Assembly (NCBI RefSeq): GCF_004363075.1
Contig: NZ_SNYN01000001.1
Coordinates: 225,938 to 289,937 of the forward strand
Reading direction: 5' to 3'
DNA length: 64,000 bases
Source of the DNA: Actinorugispora endophytica
GTDB lineage: Bacteria > Actinomycetota > Actinomycetes > Streptosporangiales > Streptosporangiaceae
Positions 1-7,966 of the stretch are shown here, piece by piece; position 1 is the first letter of the stretch, and each line of letters starts with the position of its first letter. The translations under genes and the position numbers were made by a program. The notes beneath the pieces are model-generated. The model made no database searches and was not told the origin of the DNA. It was given only the letters and a program-made list of their open reading frames with translations.

Positions 1-1153
1 AGGGGAAGACTGCCTTGCGCGTCGCCTGGATGGCGCGGTCCACCGGGCTGTCCGGGTCGAAGCCCTCCTCGAACGGGGTGTAGTCGGGAACGTGGCCGTC
101 GGTCATGCGGAGCGGGGCGAACTCGCCGGTGCGCTCCCTGACGAACTCCCGCCACTCCTCGGTGGTCGACGTTCCGGGGTCGAGGGGGTGGCCCGACGCC
201 TCGGCCAGCAGGTGGGTCCAGGCGCGCGGGACCACCTGGACGAGCTCGTACCCGCCGCCGCCCAGGAGGACCCAGCGTCCGCCCGCGGTCTCCTTGGCGA
301 GCTCGTGCAGCGCGGCGTAGGTGCGGCGCTGGCCGTCCAGGCTGAGCACCAGGTTGGCCAGCGGGTCGAGCGCGTGGGTGTCGCAGCCCTGCTGGGTGAC
401 CAGGACCTCGGGCTGGAACTCGCGCAGCAGCGGCGGGACGACCGCGTGGAAGGCGCGCAGCCACAGGCTGTCGTCGGTCCCCGCGGGCAGGGCGACGTTG
501 ACCGCGTAGCCCTCGGCCTTGGGGCCGCCGATCTCCTCGGCCCGCCCGGTGCCGGGGAACAGGGTCAGCGGGGACTCGTGCAGGCTGACGGTGAGCACGC
601 GCGGGTCGTCGTAGAACGCCGTCTGCACGCCGTCGCCGTGGTGCACGTCCACGTCCACGTAGGCGACCCGCTTGGCGCCCTGCTCCAGCAGCCAGGCGAT
701 GGCCAGCGCGGCGTCGTTGTACACGCAGAAGCCCCAGGCGTTCCCGGGCATCGCGTGGTGCAGGCCCCCGGCGATGTTGGCGCCGTGCTCGGCCTCCCCG
801 GTCCACACGGCGCGCGCGGCCGCCACGGAGGCGCCTGCGACCAGCGCGGACGCCTCGTGCATGTTGGGGAAGACGGGGTTGTCCGAGGTGCCCAGGAAGT
901 AGGCGTCGTCGGGGGCCAGGGTGTGCCCGGCCCGCTTGACCGCGGCGATGTAGCCGGGGTCGTGGACGAGCTCCAGCAAGGCGTCGTCGGCGGGCTCCAC
1001 CGGCGCGAAGGAGACTCCCGGCGCGTCGAAGACGCCGAGGCTTCGGGAGAGCGCCATGGCCAGTTCGACCCGGACCGGCGCGAGCGGATGCTGCGGGCCG
1101 AAGTTGTAGCTCGTCAGTCCGTCATCCCACGCGATGCGCAGTGAGCAGCCCAT
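1..1153 (-). CDS. acuC: Acetoin utilization protein AcuC-like deacetylase (3' end beyond window)
   Basis: Class I/II histone-deacetylase-fold hydrolase, in bacteria associated with deacetylation of acetyl-CoA synthetase. The reverse frame runs open from ATG at 1153 to the window edge, giving 384 residues, close to the usual length of about 390, so only a few codons are missing. The metal and catalytic motifs are visible: GLHHAMPG, YVDVDVHHGDGVQ (zinc-ligand Asp/His), SLHESPLTLFPGTG, and a late LGGGGYE motif. A G-rich ribosome-binding stretch lies just before the start and a TACTGT box further upstream. It is the last gene of a leftward run after proC, separated from it by a strong palindromic terminator. 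Substrate specificity is inferred from the family, not shown. Confidence 0.9.
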   Translation of the reverse strand, partial: MGCSLRIAWDDGLTSYNFGPQHPLAPVRVELAMALSRSLGVFDAPGVSFAPVEPADDALLELVHDPGYIAAVKRAGHTLAPDDAYFLGTSDNPVFPNMHEASALVAGASVAAARAVWTGEAEHGANIAGGLHHAMPGNAWGFCVYNDAALAIAWLLEQGAKRVAYVDVDVHHGDGVQTAFYDDPRVLTVSLHESPLTLFPGTGRAEEIGGPKAEGYAVNVALPAGTDDSLWLRAFHAVVPPLLREFQPEVLVTQQGCDTHALDPLANLVLSLDGQRRTYAALHELAKETAGGRWVLLGGGGYELVQVVPRAWTHLLAEASGHPLDPGTSTTEEWREFVRERTGEFAPLRMTDGHVPDYTPFEEGFDPDSPVDRAIQATRKAVFP

Positions 1154-1280
1154 TCGCCCCCCCGTCAGCCGATTCCGTGTTCTGCACCACACAGTAGCCA
1201 AACCCGGCGGCGGACAGGATGCCCGGGTGAGGGACGGGCGGCCCGCCGCGCCCCCTCCTCCGCGCCACCGCACGCGGCCC

Positions 1281-1316
1281 CCGCCCCCGGGTGTCCCCGG
1301 GGACACCCGGGGGCGG
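1281..1316. terminator. Perfect 36-bp palindrome downstream of proC
   Basis: The two 18-base halves, starting CCGCCCCCGGGTGTCCCC, are exact reverse complements with no loop. It lies 54 bases past the proC stop and 128 bases before the acuC start, both leftward. The simplest reading is a rho-independent-like terminator, without a U tract as is common in high-GC actinomycetes. A DNA-level operator for acuC is an alternative. Confidence 0.6.
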
Positions 1317-1369
1317 GAGAACCACCCGTCCGGACCGCCGGGGGGCTCCCCCTGCCTGCGGGGCGGGTG

Positions 1370-2164
1370 TCACCCCTCGGAGAGCTCCCGGCTGCGGTTC
1401 CTGGCGGCCTCGATGGCGTCGGTGAACGCGGTGCGCACACCGTGCCGCTCCAGCTCGCGCACCGCGGCCGCGGTGGTTCCTCCGGGGGAGCTGACGGCCT
1501 CGCGCAGGACCACGGGGTGCTCCCCGGAGTCGCGCAGCATCGCCGCGGAGCCGGTGATGGTCTGGGTGACCAGCTTCTCGGCCGTCGTGCGCGGCATGCC
1601 CATGAGCACGCCCGCCTCGATCATCGTCTCGGCGATGAAGTAGAAGTAGGCCGGGCCCGTGCCGGACAGCGCGGTGACGGTGTCCATGTGCGCCTCCGGC
1701 ACGCGCAGCACCTCGCCCACCGAGCGGAGCAGGGACTCGGCGCGGTCCAGGTCGGCCTCCGAGGCGTGCCTCCCGGCCGCGATGGCGGTCATTCCCAGCC
1801 CCACCAGCGCGGGCGTGTTCGGCATGGCCCGCACCACCGCGATGTCGGCCGCGAGGTGCTTCTCCAGCACGGCCGTGGTGATCCCGGCGGCCACCGAGAC
1901 GACCAGGCAGTCCGCCTTGAGCGCGGGCGCGATCCCGTCCAGGAGCGCGACCATGTCCTGCGGCTTGAGCGCGAGGATGAGCGTGCCGGCCCGGGACGCG
2001 GCCTCGTCCGCGGTGACGACCTCGACTCCGTAGCGCGCGCGCAGCGCCAGCGCGTGGTCCTCGCGCGGCTCGGTGACGAGCACGTCGGCCGGGTCGTGCC
2101 CGGTGTTCAGCATTCCGGCGAGCAGGGCTTCGCCCATCTTGCCCGCTCCGATGATCGCGATCAT
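1370..2164 (-). CDS. proC: Pyrroline-5-carboxylate reductase
   Basis: Catalyses the last step of proline synthesis, NAD(P)H-dependent reduction of 1-pyrroline-5-carboxylate, in the cytoplasm. The 264-residue product begins MIAIIGAGKMGEALL, the Rossmann GxGxxG dinucleotide motif, and carries VRAMPNTPALVG and a C-terminal dimerisation/active-site segment with ALSGTGPAYF and REAVSSPGGTTAAAV, all typical of ProC. Length matches the family (about 265-275). The ATG at 2164 was preferred; an in-frame GTG three codons earlier is possible. The TetR gene and TIM-barrel gene lie upstream on the same strand, so it may be partly cotranscribed with them. Confidence 0.95.
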   Translation of the reverse strand: MIAIIGAGKMGEALLAGMLNTGHDPADVLVTEPREDHALALRARYGVEVVTADEAASRAGTLILALKPQDMVALLDGIAPALKADCLVVSVAAGITTAVLEKHLAADIAVVRAMPNTPALVGLGMTAIAAGRHASEADLDRAESLLRSVGEVLRVPEAHMDTVTALSGTGPAYFYFIAETMIEAGVLMGMPRTTAEKLVTQTITGSAAMLRDSGEHPVVLREAVSSPGGTTAAAVRELERHGVRTAFTDAIEAARNRSRELSEG

Positions 2165-2199
2165 GAAGTCCACACCTTTCCGAGGCCTCCAACGGTAGC

Positions 2200-2222
2200 G
2201 GGGCCGGGGCCGCCCCGGCCCC
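2200..2222. terminator. GC-rich hairpin between tetR and proC
   Basis: GGGGCCGGGG and CCCCGGCCCC pair around a 3-base loop in the 104-base gap between the TetR stop and the proC start. It could terminate or attenuate transcription entering proC from upstream. No U-tract is present, so function is inferred. Confidence 0.35.
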
Positions 2223-2268
2223 GGCGCCTCCTCCCCCGGCAGGGGCGGCCCCGGGCCCACCGGACCGG

Positions 2269-2853
2269 TCAGGGCCCCTTCGGCAGGTCCATCGCCAGGC
2301 GGACGGCGGGGGCGTACAGGGCCACCACGTCCTCGGGGGAGGCCGACGCCAGCGGCTCCACCCGGATGACGTAGCGCACCAGCACCATTCCGAAGAGCTG
2401 GGAGGCCACCAGGCTGGCGCGCAGCGGGCTCACTCCGAGCCTGGGGGCGATCCGCCTGAGGAGGACGTCCCCCATGAAGCCGCGGACGATGTCGGCGGCC
2501 TGCTCCGTGCCCACCGCCGAGCGGATCAGCGCCAGCATGGGGGCCTGGGTCCGCGGGTCGCCCCACACCTGGAGGAAGACCCGCAGCACCGCCTCGGCGG
2601 GGTCCTGGCCGGTGTCCAGCATGACGCGCTCCAGCACGTCGCCCGGATCGTAGGGCAGCTCCATCGCCGCGACGAAGACCTGGTCCTTGGAACCGAAGTA
2701 GTGGTGCACCAGAGCCGGGTCGACCCCGGCCCTGCGGGCGATACCGCGCACCGAGGCGCCGTTGTAGCCCTTCTCGCCGAAGTCGGCCCGGGCGGCCTGC
2801 AGGATCTCCTCCCGGGTCCGCGTCGCCCCCGGTCTCCTCCCCGTACGAGCCAT
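2269..2853 (-). CDS. TetR/AcrR family transcriptional regulator
   Basis: The 194-residue product has an N-terminal TetR helix-turn-helix (TREEILQAARADFGEKGYNG, then ARRAGVDPALVHHYFGSKD) followed by an all-helical ligand-binding domain, so it is a dimeric DNA-binding repressor of unknown ligand. The ATG at 2853 was chosen because AGGACGG precedes it and the upstream isomerase gene stops only 10 bases before; the frame stays open further upstream but that overlaps the isomerase. The tight spacing suggests cotranscription with the isomerase. The C-terminal domain resembles the TetR_C group common in actinomycetes (DUF-type), but the target genes are unknown. Confidence 0.9.
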   Translation of the reverse strand: MARTGRRPGATRTREEILQAARADFGEKGYNGASVRGIARRAGVDPALVHHYFGSKDQVFVAAMELPYDPGDVLERVMLDTGQDPAEAVLRVFLQVWGDPRTQAPMLALIRSAVGTEQAADIVRGFMGDVLLRRIAPRLGVSPLRASLVASQLFGMVLVRYVIRVEPLASASPEDVVALYAPAVRLAMDLPKGP

Positions 2854-2863
2854 GGCCGTCCTG

Positions 2864-3844
2864 TCAGGCCTCTCCGCTGACCGTGCCGTCGTCTCCGACC
2901 GAGAACACGCGCGGCTCCTCGTCGGAGGGCCGTGAGCGCATGGCGATCCGCTCGCGGCGGTCGAGGCGCCGGGCTGGCCCGGCTTCCTGCCCCCGCGCGG
3001 TCTCCGCACCGTGCCCCCGCGCGGTCTCCGCACCGTGCCCCCGCGCGGTCTCCGCGAAGTGCAACCGGGTGAAGGCCAGCGATTCGGCCAGGTCGGTCAG
3101 CCGGCCCTCGCGGTCGGACTTGCGGGTGCTGACCTCCAGCACGATCTGGCCCCGGTACCCCGTGTTGGCCAGGTGCTCCAGCAGTTCGGCGCAGGGTTGG
3201 CCGCCCCGGCCGGGGATCAGGTGCTCGTCGATGTTCTGGCCGCCGAACCCGTCGGCGAGGTGCACGTGGGAGAGCCGGCCGCCGAGCTTGTGCGCCATGT
3301 CCATGGCGTCGGAGCGCGACATCGCGGTGTGCGAGAGGTCCAGGGTGACGTCGGGGTAGTCGCGGTCCAGCGGGTTCCAGCTGGGCGCGTAGGGGACGAC
3401 TTTCCGGCCGCGCATGTGCACCTGGTACATGTTCTCGACCGCGAACTTGACGTCGGTCTCCTCCTGCATGCGCTCGATGCCGGTCTCGAACTCCTTGGCG
3501 TACTCGCGCTGCCACTTGAACGCGGGGTGCACCACGATGGTCCGGGCGTCCAGCGCCTCGGCCATCTCCTTGGACTTGACGAGCTTGGCCCAGGGGTCCC
3601 GGCCCCACACCCGCTGGGTGAAGATCAGGCACGGGGAGTGCACCGCGAGGATGGGGATCTGGTGGTAGTCCGACAGTCTGCGGAGCATGTCGACGTCCTG
3701 GCTGACCGGATCGGTGGTGACCATGACCTCGACCCCGTCGTAGCCGAGCTTGGCCGCGATCTCGAAGGCCGCGGGCGTCTTCTCCGGGTAGACCGACGCG
3801 GTCGAGAGGACGACCGGCGCGTCTGGAACCTGGATAGCGTTCAC
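2864..3844 (-). CDS. Sugar phosphate isomerase/epimerase (TIM barrel)
   Basis: Xylose-isomerase-like (AP endonuclease 2 superfamily) TIM barrel of about 275 residues, with metal-ligand-type residues in [18 protein letters not shown] and HVHLADG. Substrate is unknown. The GTG at 3844 is preferred because AGGG lies eight bases upstream; a GTG at 3853 overlaps that site. After the barrel there is a roughly 50-residue, low-complexity, basic/acidic tail that includes three 8-residue repeats ([24 protein letters not shown]). A homologue sits near proC in mycobacteria and streptomycetes, as I recall, so the barrel is conserved and the tail is the odd part. Confidence 0.88.
   Translation of the reverse strand: MNAIQVPDAPVVLSTASVYPEKTPAAFEIAAKLGYDGVEVMVTTDPVSQDVDMLRRLSDYHQIPILAVHSPCLIFTQRVWGRDPWAKLVKSKEMAEALDARTIVVHPAFKWQREYAKEFETGIERMQEETDVKFAVENMYQVHMRGRKVVPYAPSWNPLDRDYPDVTLDLSHTAMSRSDAMDMAHKLGGRLSHVHLADGFGGQNIDEHLIPGRGGQPCAELLEHLANTGYRGQIVLEVSTRKSDREGRLTDLAESLAFTRLHFAETARGHGAETARGHGAETARGQEAGPARRLDRRERIAMRSRPSDEEPRVFSVGDDGTVSGEA
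2990..3061. repeat. Three 24-bp in-frame tandem repeats
   Basis: Units 2990-3013 and 3014-3037 are identical; unit 3038-3061 differs only in its last third. Each encodes eight residues ([16 protein letters not shown]) in the C-terminal tail of the TIM-barrel protein. Copy number is probably variable between strains (inference). Confidence 0.85.
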
Positions 3845-3972
3845 TTGAACCACCCTACGTGCTGTCGTAACGGAAATCCCCGCGTATCGGTCAGATGACC
3901 GTAAGCGGCGGCCGGTTCCCGGACAGGGCCTCCGAGGAGCGCGTCCGCCGGTCGCGCTCTAAGCTCGTTCGG

Positions 3973-4671
3973 GTGAACAAAGCGGTCCCCGGGGCGATTC
4001 CCAGCCCCAACATCTGGAACGACCCGAGAGCGTACGAGGCGGAGAACCGCGCCGTCGACCCGGACGGCCGGATCGAGGCCGCCATGCGCGAGATCCGCGG
4101 CTGGGACGGCGCGCACGTGCTGGACGTGGGCTGCGGCACCGGTTTCCACCTCCCCCGCTTCGCCGCCGACGCGGCCGCGGTGACGGGGGTCGAACCGCAC
4201 CGGCGGCTCGCCGACGCGGCCCGGGCCCGCGTGCGCGGCCTGCCCAACGTCGCCGTGCGCACCGGCGTCGCCCAGGACCTGCCGCTCCCCGACGCGTCGG
4301 TGGACGTGGCGCACGCCCGCTGGGCGTACTTCTTCGGCCCCGGCTGCGAGCCCGGCCTGGCCGAGCTGGGCCGGGTGATGCGGCGCGGCGGCGTCGCGTT
4401 CGTCATCGACAACGACGCCACCCGCAGCACCTTCGGCGGCTGGTTCCGCCGCTCCCTGCCGTCCTACGACCCCCGGTCCGTCGAGCGGTTCTGGGCCGGA
4501 AGGGGGTTCCGGCGGCGGTCCCTGGACATGGGCTGGCGGTTCGAGCGCCGCGAGGACTTCGAGGCGGTCGTCCGGATCGAGTTCGCCCCCGGCCTCGCCG
4601 CGGAGATCATCGCGACCCACCCGGGACTGGAGGTCGACTACGCCGTCAACCTCTGGTGGCGCGAGTACTGA
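3973..4671 (+). CDS. Class I SAM-dependent methyltransferase
   Basis: A 232-residue Rossmann-fold methyltransferase of the Methyltransf_11 type. Motif I is VLDVGCGTGFHLPRF, motif II VTGVEPH, and a post-II acidic motif lies in LPLPDASVDVAHARWAYFFGPG. The substrate is not predictable; conserved actinobacterial relatives start with a similar AIPSPNIW segment. The GTG at 3973 is chosen because TAAGCT (3960-3965) ends seven bases before it, a leaderless promoter arrangement, and because homologues begin near this point; an ATG at 3895 would add 26 residues without a ribosome-binding site. It is divergent from the isomerase gene and converges on a lipoprotein gene. Confidence 0.85.
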   Translation: MNKAVPGAIPSPNIWNDPRAYEAENRAVDPDGRIEAAMREIRGWDGAHVLDVGCGTGFHLPRFAADAAAVTGVEPHRRLADAARARVRGLPNVAVRTGVAQDLPLPDASVDVAHARWAYFFGPGCEPGLAELGRVMRRGGVAFVIDNDATRSTFGGWFRRSLPSYDPRSVERFWAGRGFRRRSLDMGWRFERREDFEAVVRIEFAPGLAAEIIATHPGLEVDYAVNLWWREY

Positions 4672-4745
4672 CCCGGCCCCGGCACCCCGGGGCCTCCGCC
4701 GGAACGGCCCTCGACGGGACGGGCGCCGTGGCGCGTCCCTCTCGG

Positions 4746-4765
4746 GGGGCGGGAGGGCCCGCCCC
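4746..4765. terminator. Hairpin between convergent genes
   Basis: GGGGCGGG and CCCGCCCC pair around a 4-base loop in the 238-base gap between the methyltransferase stop and the leftward lipoprotein stop. A short bidirectional terminator is likely. Nothing else is evident in the gap. Confidence 0.4.
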
Positions 4766-4909
4766 TGAGAAGAAGCGCGGTTCTTCCCCTCCGCCGCGGT
4801 TCCGGGGGCTCGGCGCCCCCAGCGGGGTCCGGTCGTCCGATGGTCCGTCCTTTGCCGGTCGGCTCCGGGCGGACGAGGGGGACGAGCGCGGACCCCGGGG
4901 TGGGAGCGG

Positions 4910-5593
4910 TCAGTAGCGCCCGTAGAAGCTGAGCCCCCCGTAGACGGAGGTCTCCAGGTCGTAGACGGTGACGCCGCCGTAGCCGTCGTCGGCCTCGCAG
5001 GTGATGCCGCTCTCGCCGACGGAGCCGAGCTGGTACTCGTCCATGTCGCAGGCCACGGCCTCGGAGTCGGCCTGCCAGCGCAGCGACTCCTCGGTGAACT
5101 CCCTGGACAGCGGGACCATGTCCGCGGCGTACTCGTAGCTGAAGACGTACTCGCCGCCGGTGACGTCCACCGTCCAGGTGCTGGACTGCCCGTAGACGAG
5201 GGAGGTGCAGGTGATGGTCTCGTCCGTGTCGGCGTTGGTGGCCGGGCAGTCCGCGTAGGACGCCGGGTCGAAGCTTCCGACGTACGAGCTGGCGGTGGAG
5301 AGGATCTCCCACTCGATCTGCTCGTCGGGGGTGCCCTCCGTCGGCTCGGGGGGAAGCTCGCCCTCGTCGAACTCGGGCATCTCGGCCGGGATCGGGCCGG
5401 TCCGCAGGCCCAGCCCCGCCGGGTCCGCGCTCTCGGCCGCGTCGGTGGTCTCGACGTCCAGCGGCGGCTGCTCCTGCGGGGGGAGCAGCCGCTGGGGGAA
5501 CAGCAGGCCGCACCCGGAAAGAGCGACGACGGCCCCGGCCGACGCGAGGCCGAGTGCGATGCGGGTGACGGTCTTCGACGCGGGGGGTGCCAC
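4910..5593 (-). CDS. Putative secreted lipoprotein of unknown function
   Basis: Signal peptide with a basic n-region, a hydrophobic core and lipobox VALSGC, followed by a Pro/Glu-rich linker and a roughly 130-residue acidic domain with Cys residues spaced for disulfides (ADCPATN, ITCTSL, VACDMDE, ITCEADD). No enzyme motif is visible. The GTG at 5593 is preferred over ATG at 5611, since GAGAGGA lies six bases upstream of the GTG. It is divergent from radA with a 181-base intergenic region that must hold both promoters. Anchored to the outer face of the membrane by lipidation (inference from the lipobox). Confidence 0.75.
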   Translation of the reverse strand: MAPPASKTVTRIALGLASAGAVVALSGCGLLFPQRLLPPQEQPPLDVETTDAAESADPAGLGLRTGPIPAEMPEFDEGELPPEPTEGTPDEQIEWEILSTASSYVGSFDPASYADCPATNADTDETITCTSLVYGQSSTWTVDVTGGEYVFSYEYAADMVPLSREFTEESLRWQADSEAVACDMDEYQLGSVGESGITCEADDGYGGVTVYDLETSVYGGLSFYGRY

Positions 5594-5761
5594 GGCGCGT
5601 CCTCTCTCCATGAGGAGTGCCGCGACCGCGGCCTCCAGTGTCGTTGTCTGCCCTTATGCGACTACCGGATGACTGCTCTGGTTCCGGGTTTTCCACAGGA
5701 AAATATGGAGAGATTTCCGGACTCCCCTCCGGCCGTGGGACGGAGTGTCCCCGCCAGGCGC

Positions 5762-5767
5762 TAGCGT
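5762..5767 (+). promoter_or_regulatory. Putative leaderless -10 box for radA
   Basis: TAGCGT followed by seven bases and then the ATG at 5775. This matches the spacing of actinobacterial -10 elements at leaderless genes, and no Shine-Dalgarno sequence is seen. No convincing -35 is visible. Confidence 0.45.
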
Positions 5768-5774
5768 GCGGGAT

Positions 5775-7133
5775 ATGGCGAAGGCTGCGAAGAGCTCGTT
5801 CCGGTGCACCGAGTGCGGGTGGACCACCCTGAAGTGGGTGGGCCGCTGCGGCGACTGCGGCGCGTGGGGCACCGTCGAGGAGGCCGGGGCGCCCGCGCCC
5901 GGCAGGGCCCTCGCGACCAGGGTCAGCGCGCCCGCGCTGCCCATCGCCGAGATCGACGTCGAGGCCGCGCAGGCCTCCCCCACCGGTCTGGACGAGCTGG
6001 ACCGGGTACTGGGCGGCGGCATCGTGCCCGGCGGGGTGCTGCTGCTCGCGGGCGAGCCCGGGGTGGGCAAGTCCACGCTGCTCCTGGAGGTCGCCGCGCT
6101 GTACGCGGACCTGGGCCCCGTGCTCTACATCACGGGCGAGGAGTCCGCCGGGCAGGTGCGGCTGCGCGCGGAGCGGCTCGGCGCGCTGGCTCCCAAGCTC
6201 TACCTCGCGGCCGAGAACTCGATCGGCGCCCTCGTCGCGCACGTGGACCAGATCGCGCCCCGGCTGCTGATCGTCGACTCGGTGCAGACCATGATGGCGC
6301 CCGAGGCGAGCGGCACGCCGGGCGGGACCACCCAGGTCCGCGAGGTCGCGGCCGCCCTCATCCAGCTCGCCAAGTCGCGCAACATCGCCACCGTCCTGGT
6401 CGGGCACGTCACCAAGGACGGCTCCATCGCGGGGCCGCGCGTCCTGGAGCACCTGGTCGACGTGGTGCTCCAGTTCGAGGGCGACCGGCACTCGCGGCTG
6501 CGCCTGCTGCGCGCGGTGAAGAACCGGTACGGCCCCACCGACGAGATCGGCTGCTTCGAACTCACCGACTCGGGCATCATCGGCCTGCCCGATCCGAGCG
6601 GGCTGTTCCTGACCCGCCGCAACGAGCCCGTCCCGGGCACCTGCGTCACCGTCACCCTGGAGGGCCGCCGTCCGCTGATCACCGAGGTGCAGGCGCTCGT
6701 GGCGCCCACCGCGCTGCCCCAGCCGCGCCGCGCCACCTCCGGCCTGGACTCGGCCCGCGTGGCGATGGTGATGGCGGTCCTGGAGAAGCGGGCGAACCTG
6801 CGGGTGGGCGCCTCCGACGTCTACGCCTCGACGGTCGGCGGGGTGCGTCTGGTCGAGCCCTCGGTGGACCTCGCGCTGGCCCTGGCGCTGGCCGGTTCGC
6901 ACACCGACCTCGCCCTGCCGAGCGGCATGATCGCCATCGGCGAGGTGGGCCTGGCCGGGGACGTCCGCGTCGTCAGCGGCATCCAGCGCCGCCTCCACGA
7001 GGCCCAGCGCCTGGGCTTCACCCGGGCGATCGTGCCCGCGAACACCGAGGAACCGGTCGAGGGCATCGAGACCGTCAGCGTCGAGGACCTGGGCGAAGCC
7101 CTGCGCACCGCCCTCCCGGAGCGGCGCCGCTAG
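5775..7133 (+). CDS. radA: DNA repair protein RadA (Sms)
   Basis: RecA-related ATPase that promotes branch migration in recombinational repair. The 452-residue product has all RadA hallmarks in order: an N-terminal C4 zinc finger (C11, C14, C25, C28), Walker A GEPGVGKS at 93-100, Walker B LLIVDSVQT, the RadA-specific KNRYG motif (usually KNRFG), and a C-terminal Lon-protease-like domain. The ATG at 5775 is preferred; TAGCGT ends seven bases earlier and there is no Shine-Dalgarno sequence, so the mRNA may be leaderless. In many actinomycetes disA follows radA; here the next gene is the convergent gatD, so disA is not linked. Confidence 0.97.
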   Translation: MAKAAKSSFRCTECGWTTLKWVGRCGDCGAWGTVEEAGAPAPGRALATRVSAPALPIAEIDVEAAQASPTGLDELDRVLGGGIVPGGVLLLAGEPGVGKSTLLLEVAALYADLGPVLYITGEESAGQVRLRAERLGALAPKLYLAAENSIGALVAHVDQIAPRLLIVDSVQTMMAPEASGTPGGTTQVREVAAALIQLAKSRNIATVLVGHVTKDGSIAGPRVLEHLVDVVLQFEGDRHSRLRLLRAVKNRYGPTDEIGCFELTDSGIIGLPDPSGLFLTRRNEPVPGTCVTVTLEGRRPLITEVQALVAPTALPQPRRATSGLDSARVAMVMAVLEKRANLRVGASDVYASTVGGVRLVEPSVDLALALALAGSHTDLALPSGMIAIGEVGLAGDVRVVSGIQRRLHEAQRLGFTRAIVPANTEEPVEGIETVSVEDLGEALRTALPERRR

Positions 7134-7157
7134 GGCGCGGGCCCCGGCACCCTTTTC

Positions 7158-7227
7158 TCCTGTTGATCGTGGCCTTTCCGGGGTCTCAACCGCGGTTGAG
7201 ACCCCGGAAAGGCCACGATCAACAGGA
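7158..7227. repeat. 70-bp perfect palindrome, family member 1 (probable bidirectional terminator)
   Basis: The sequence is an exact palindrome of 70 bases centred on CCGCGG, lying between the convergent stops of radA and gatD. Its arm contains GATCGTGGCCTTTCC followed by GGGGTCTCAACCG. Related but non-identical inverted repeats occur at 16427, 22011, 26337, 55776 and, degenerate, at 28499. The position between convergent genes favours a terminator acting on both strands; a mobile REP-like element is the alternative. Confidence 0.85.
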
Positions 7228-7239
7228 AGGCCGGAGGCC

Positions 7240-7953
7240 CTAGCGGAGCGCGGCGGCCAGGCGCTCCTCGTGGAGGGTCTCCCCCCACGACGGCTGGAGC
7301 GGCGGGATCTGGCCCACCCGCCAGCGCAGCAGCAGGTCGGCGAGTGCCGGGTTGCGCGGCAGCGCCGGTCCGTGCAGGTAGGTGCCGAGGATCTGGCCCT
7401 GGTAGGCGCCCTCGGTGGCGTCGTCGTTGCCGATCCCCTTGACCGTGGTCGACAGGGGGCGGGCCGACGGGCCGATCGCGGTGCGTCCCTGGTGGTTCTC
7501 GAAGCCGGTGATCCGGCCGACGCCCAGCGCCGGGTCCACGTCCGCGACGATCTCCCCGACCGCCCTGGTCTGCCCCCGGTTGCTGCGCACGTCCAGGATG
7601 CCGACGCCGGGCAGCGGGTTGGCCGCGTCGTCGCCGTAGGTCTCGCCGATGATCTGGTACCCGGCGCAGACCGCGAAGACGGCCGCGCCGCGCTCGGCCG
7701 CGCGCTTGAGGCCGCCGTCCGCGCGCAGCCGCTCCGCCGCGAGGATCTGCGGGCGGTCCTCGCCCCCGCCCAGCAGGTAGACGTCGCCCTCCACCGGCAC
7801 CGCGTCGCTGGAGTGGACGTGCACGGTCTCGGTGGGGATGCCGCGCAGTTCGGCGCGTCGGCGCAGGATCAGCACGTTGCCCTGGTCGCCGTAGGTGCTC
7901 AGCAGGTCGGGGTAGATCCAGACGATCCGCAGCCTGCTGCTGGTGTCGCTCAT
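7240..7953 (-). CDS. gatD: Lipid II isoglutaminyl synthase, glutaminase subunit GatD
   Basis: Glutamine amidotransferase subunit that supplies ammonia to MurT for amidating D-Glu of the peptidoglycan stem to D-iso-Gln. The 237-residue product is a CobB/CobQ-like class I glutaminase: nucleophile Cys96 in AVCAGYQ and catalytic His194 in GTYLHGP. The start codon lies 13 bases after the murT stop with GGGAA in between, so the two subunits form one operon, murT first. Function is well established for this pair in Gram-positive bacteria; the motif and partner make the assignment firm. A long palindrome follows the stop. Confidence 0.95.
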   Translation of the reverse strand: MSDTSSRLRIVWIYPDLLSTYGDQGNVLILRRRAELRGIPTETVHVHSSDAVPVEGDVYLLGGGEDRPQILAAERLRADGGLKRAAERGAAVFAVCAGYQIIGETYGDDAANPLPGVGILDVRSNRGQTRAVGEIVADVDPALGVGRITGFENHQGRTAIGPSARPLSTTVKGIGNDDATEGAYQGQILGTYLHGPALPRNPALADLLLRWRVGQIPPLQPSWGETLHEERLAAALR

Positions 7954-7966
7954 GGGTGTTCCCTGT

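Noticed and set aside
92-1144. Long forward open frame of about 350 codons over acuC
   Set aside because: It is the antisense of a well-conserved deacetylase gene; its translation is low-complexity and resembles no family. High-GC codon bias produces such shadows.
2990-3061. CRISPR or mini-satellite array
   Set aside because: The units are contiguous 24-base in-frame repeats without spacers; they are coding repeats.
4638-6998. 786-codon reverse open frame over radA
   Set aside because: It runs antisense to radA, which has all catalytic motifs. The reverse translation is Arg/Gly/His-rich without domains.
7158-7227. Transposon end or MITE
   Set aside because: No target-site duplication or internal transposase sequence is seen, and the copies lie consistently between convergent genes; a terminator-like role fits better. 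A REP-like origin is not excluded.
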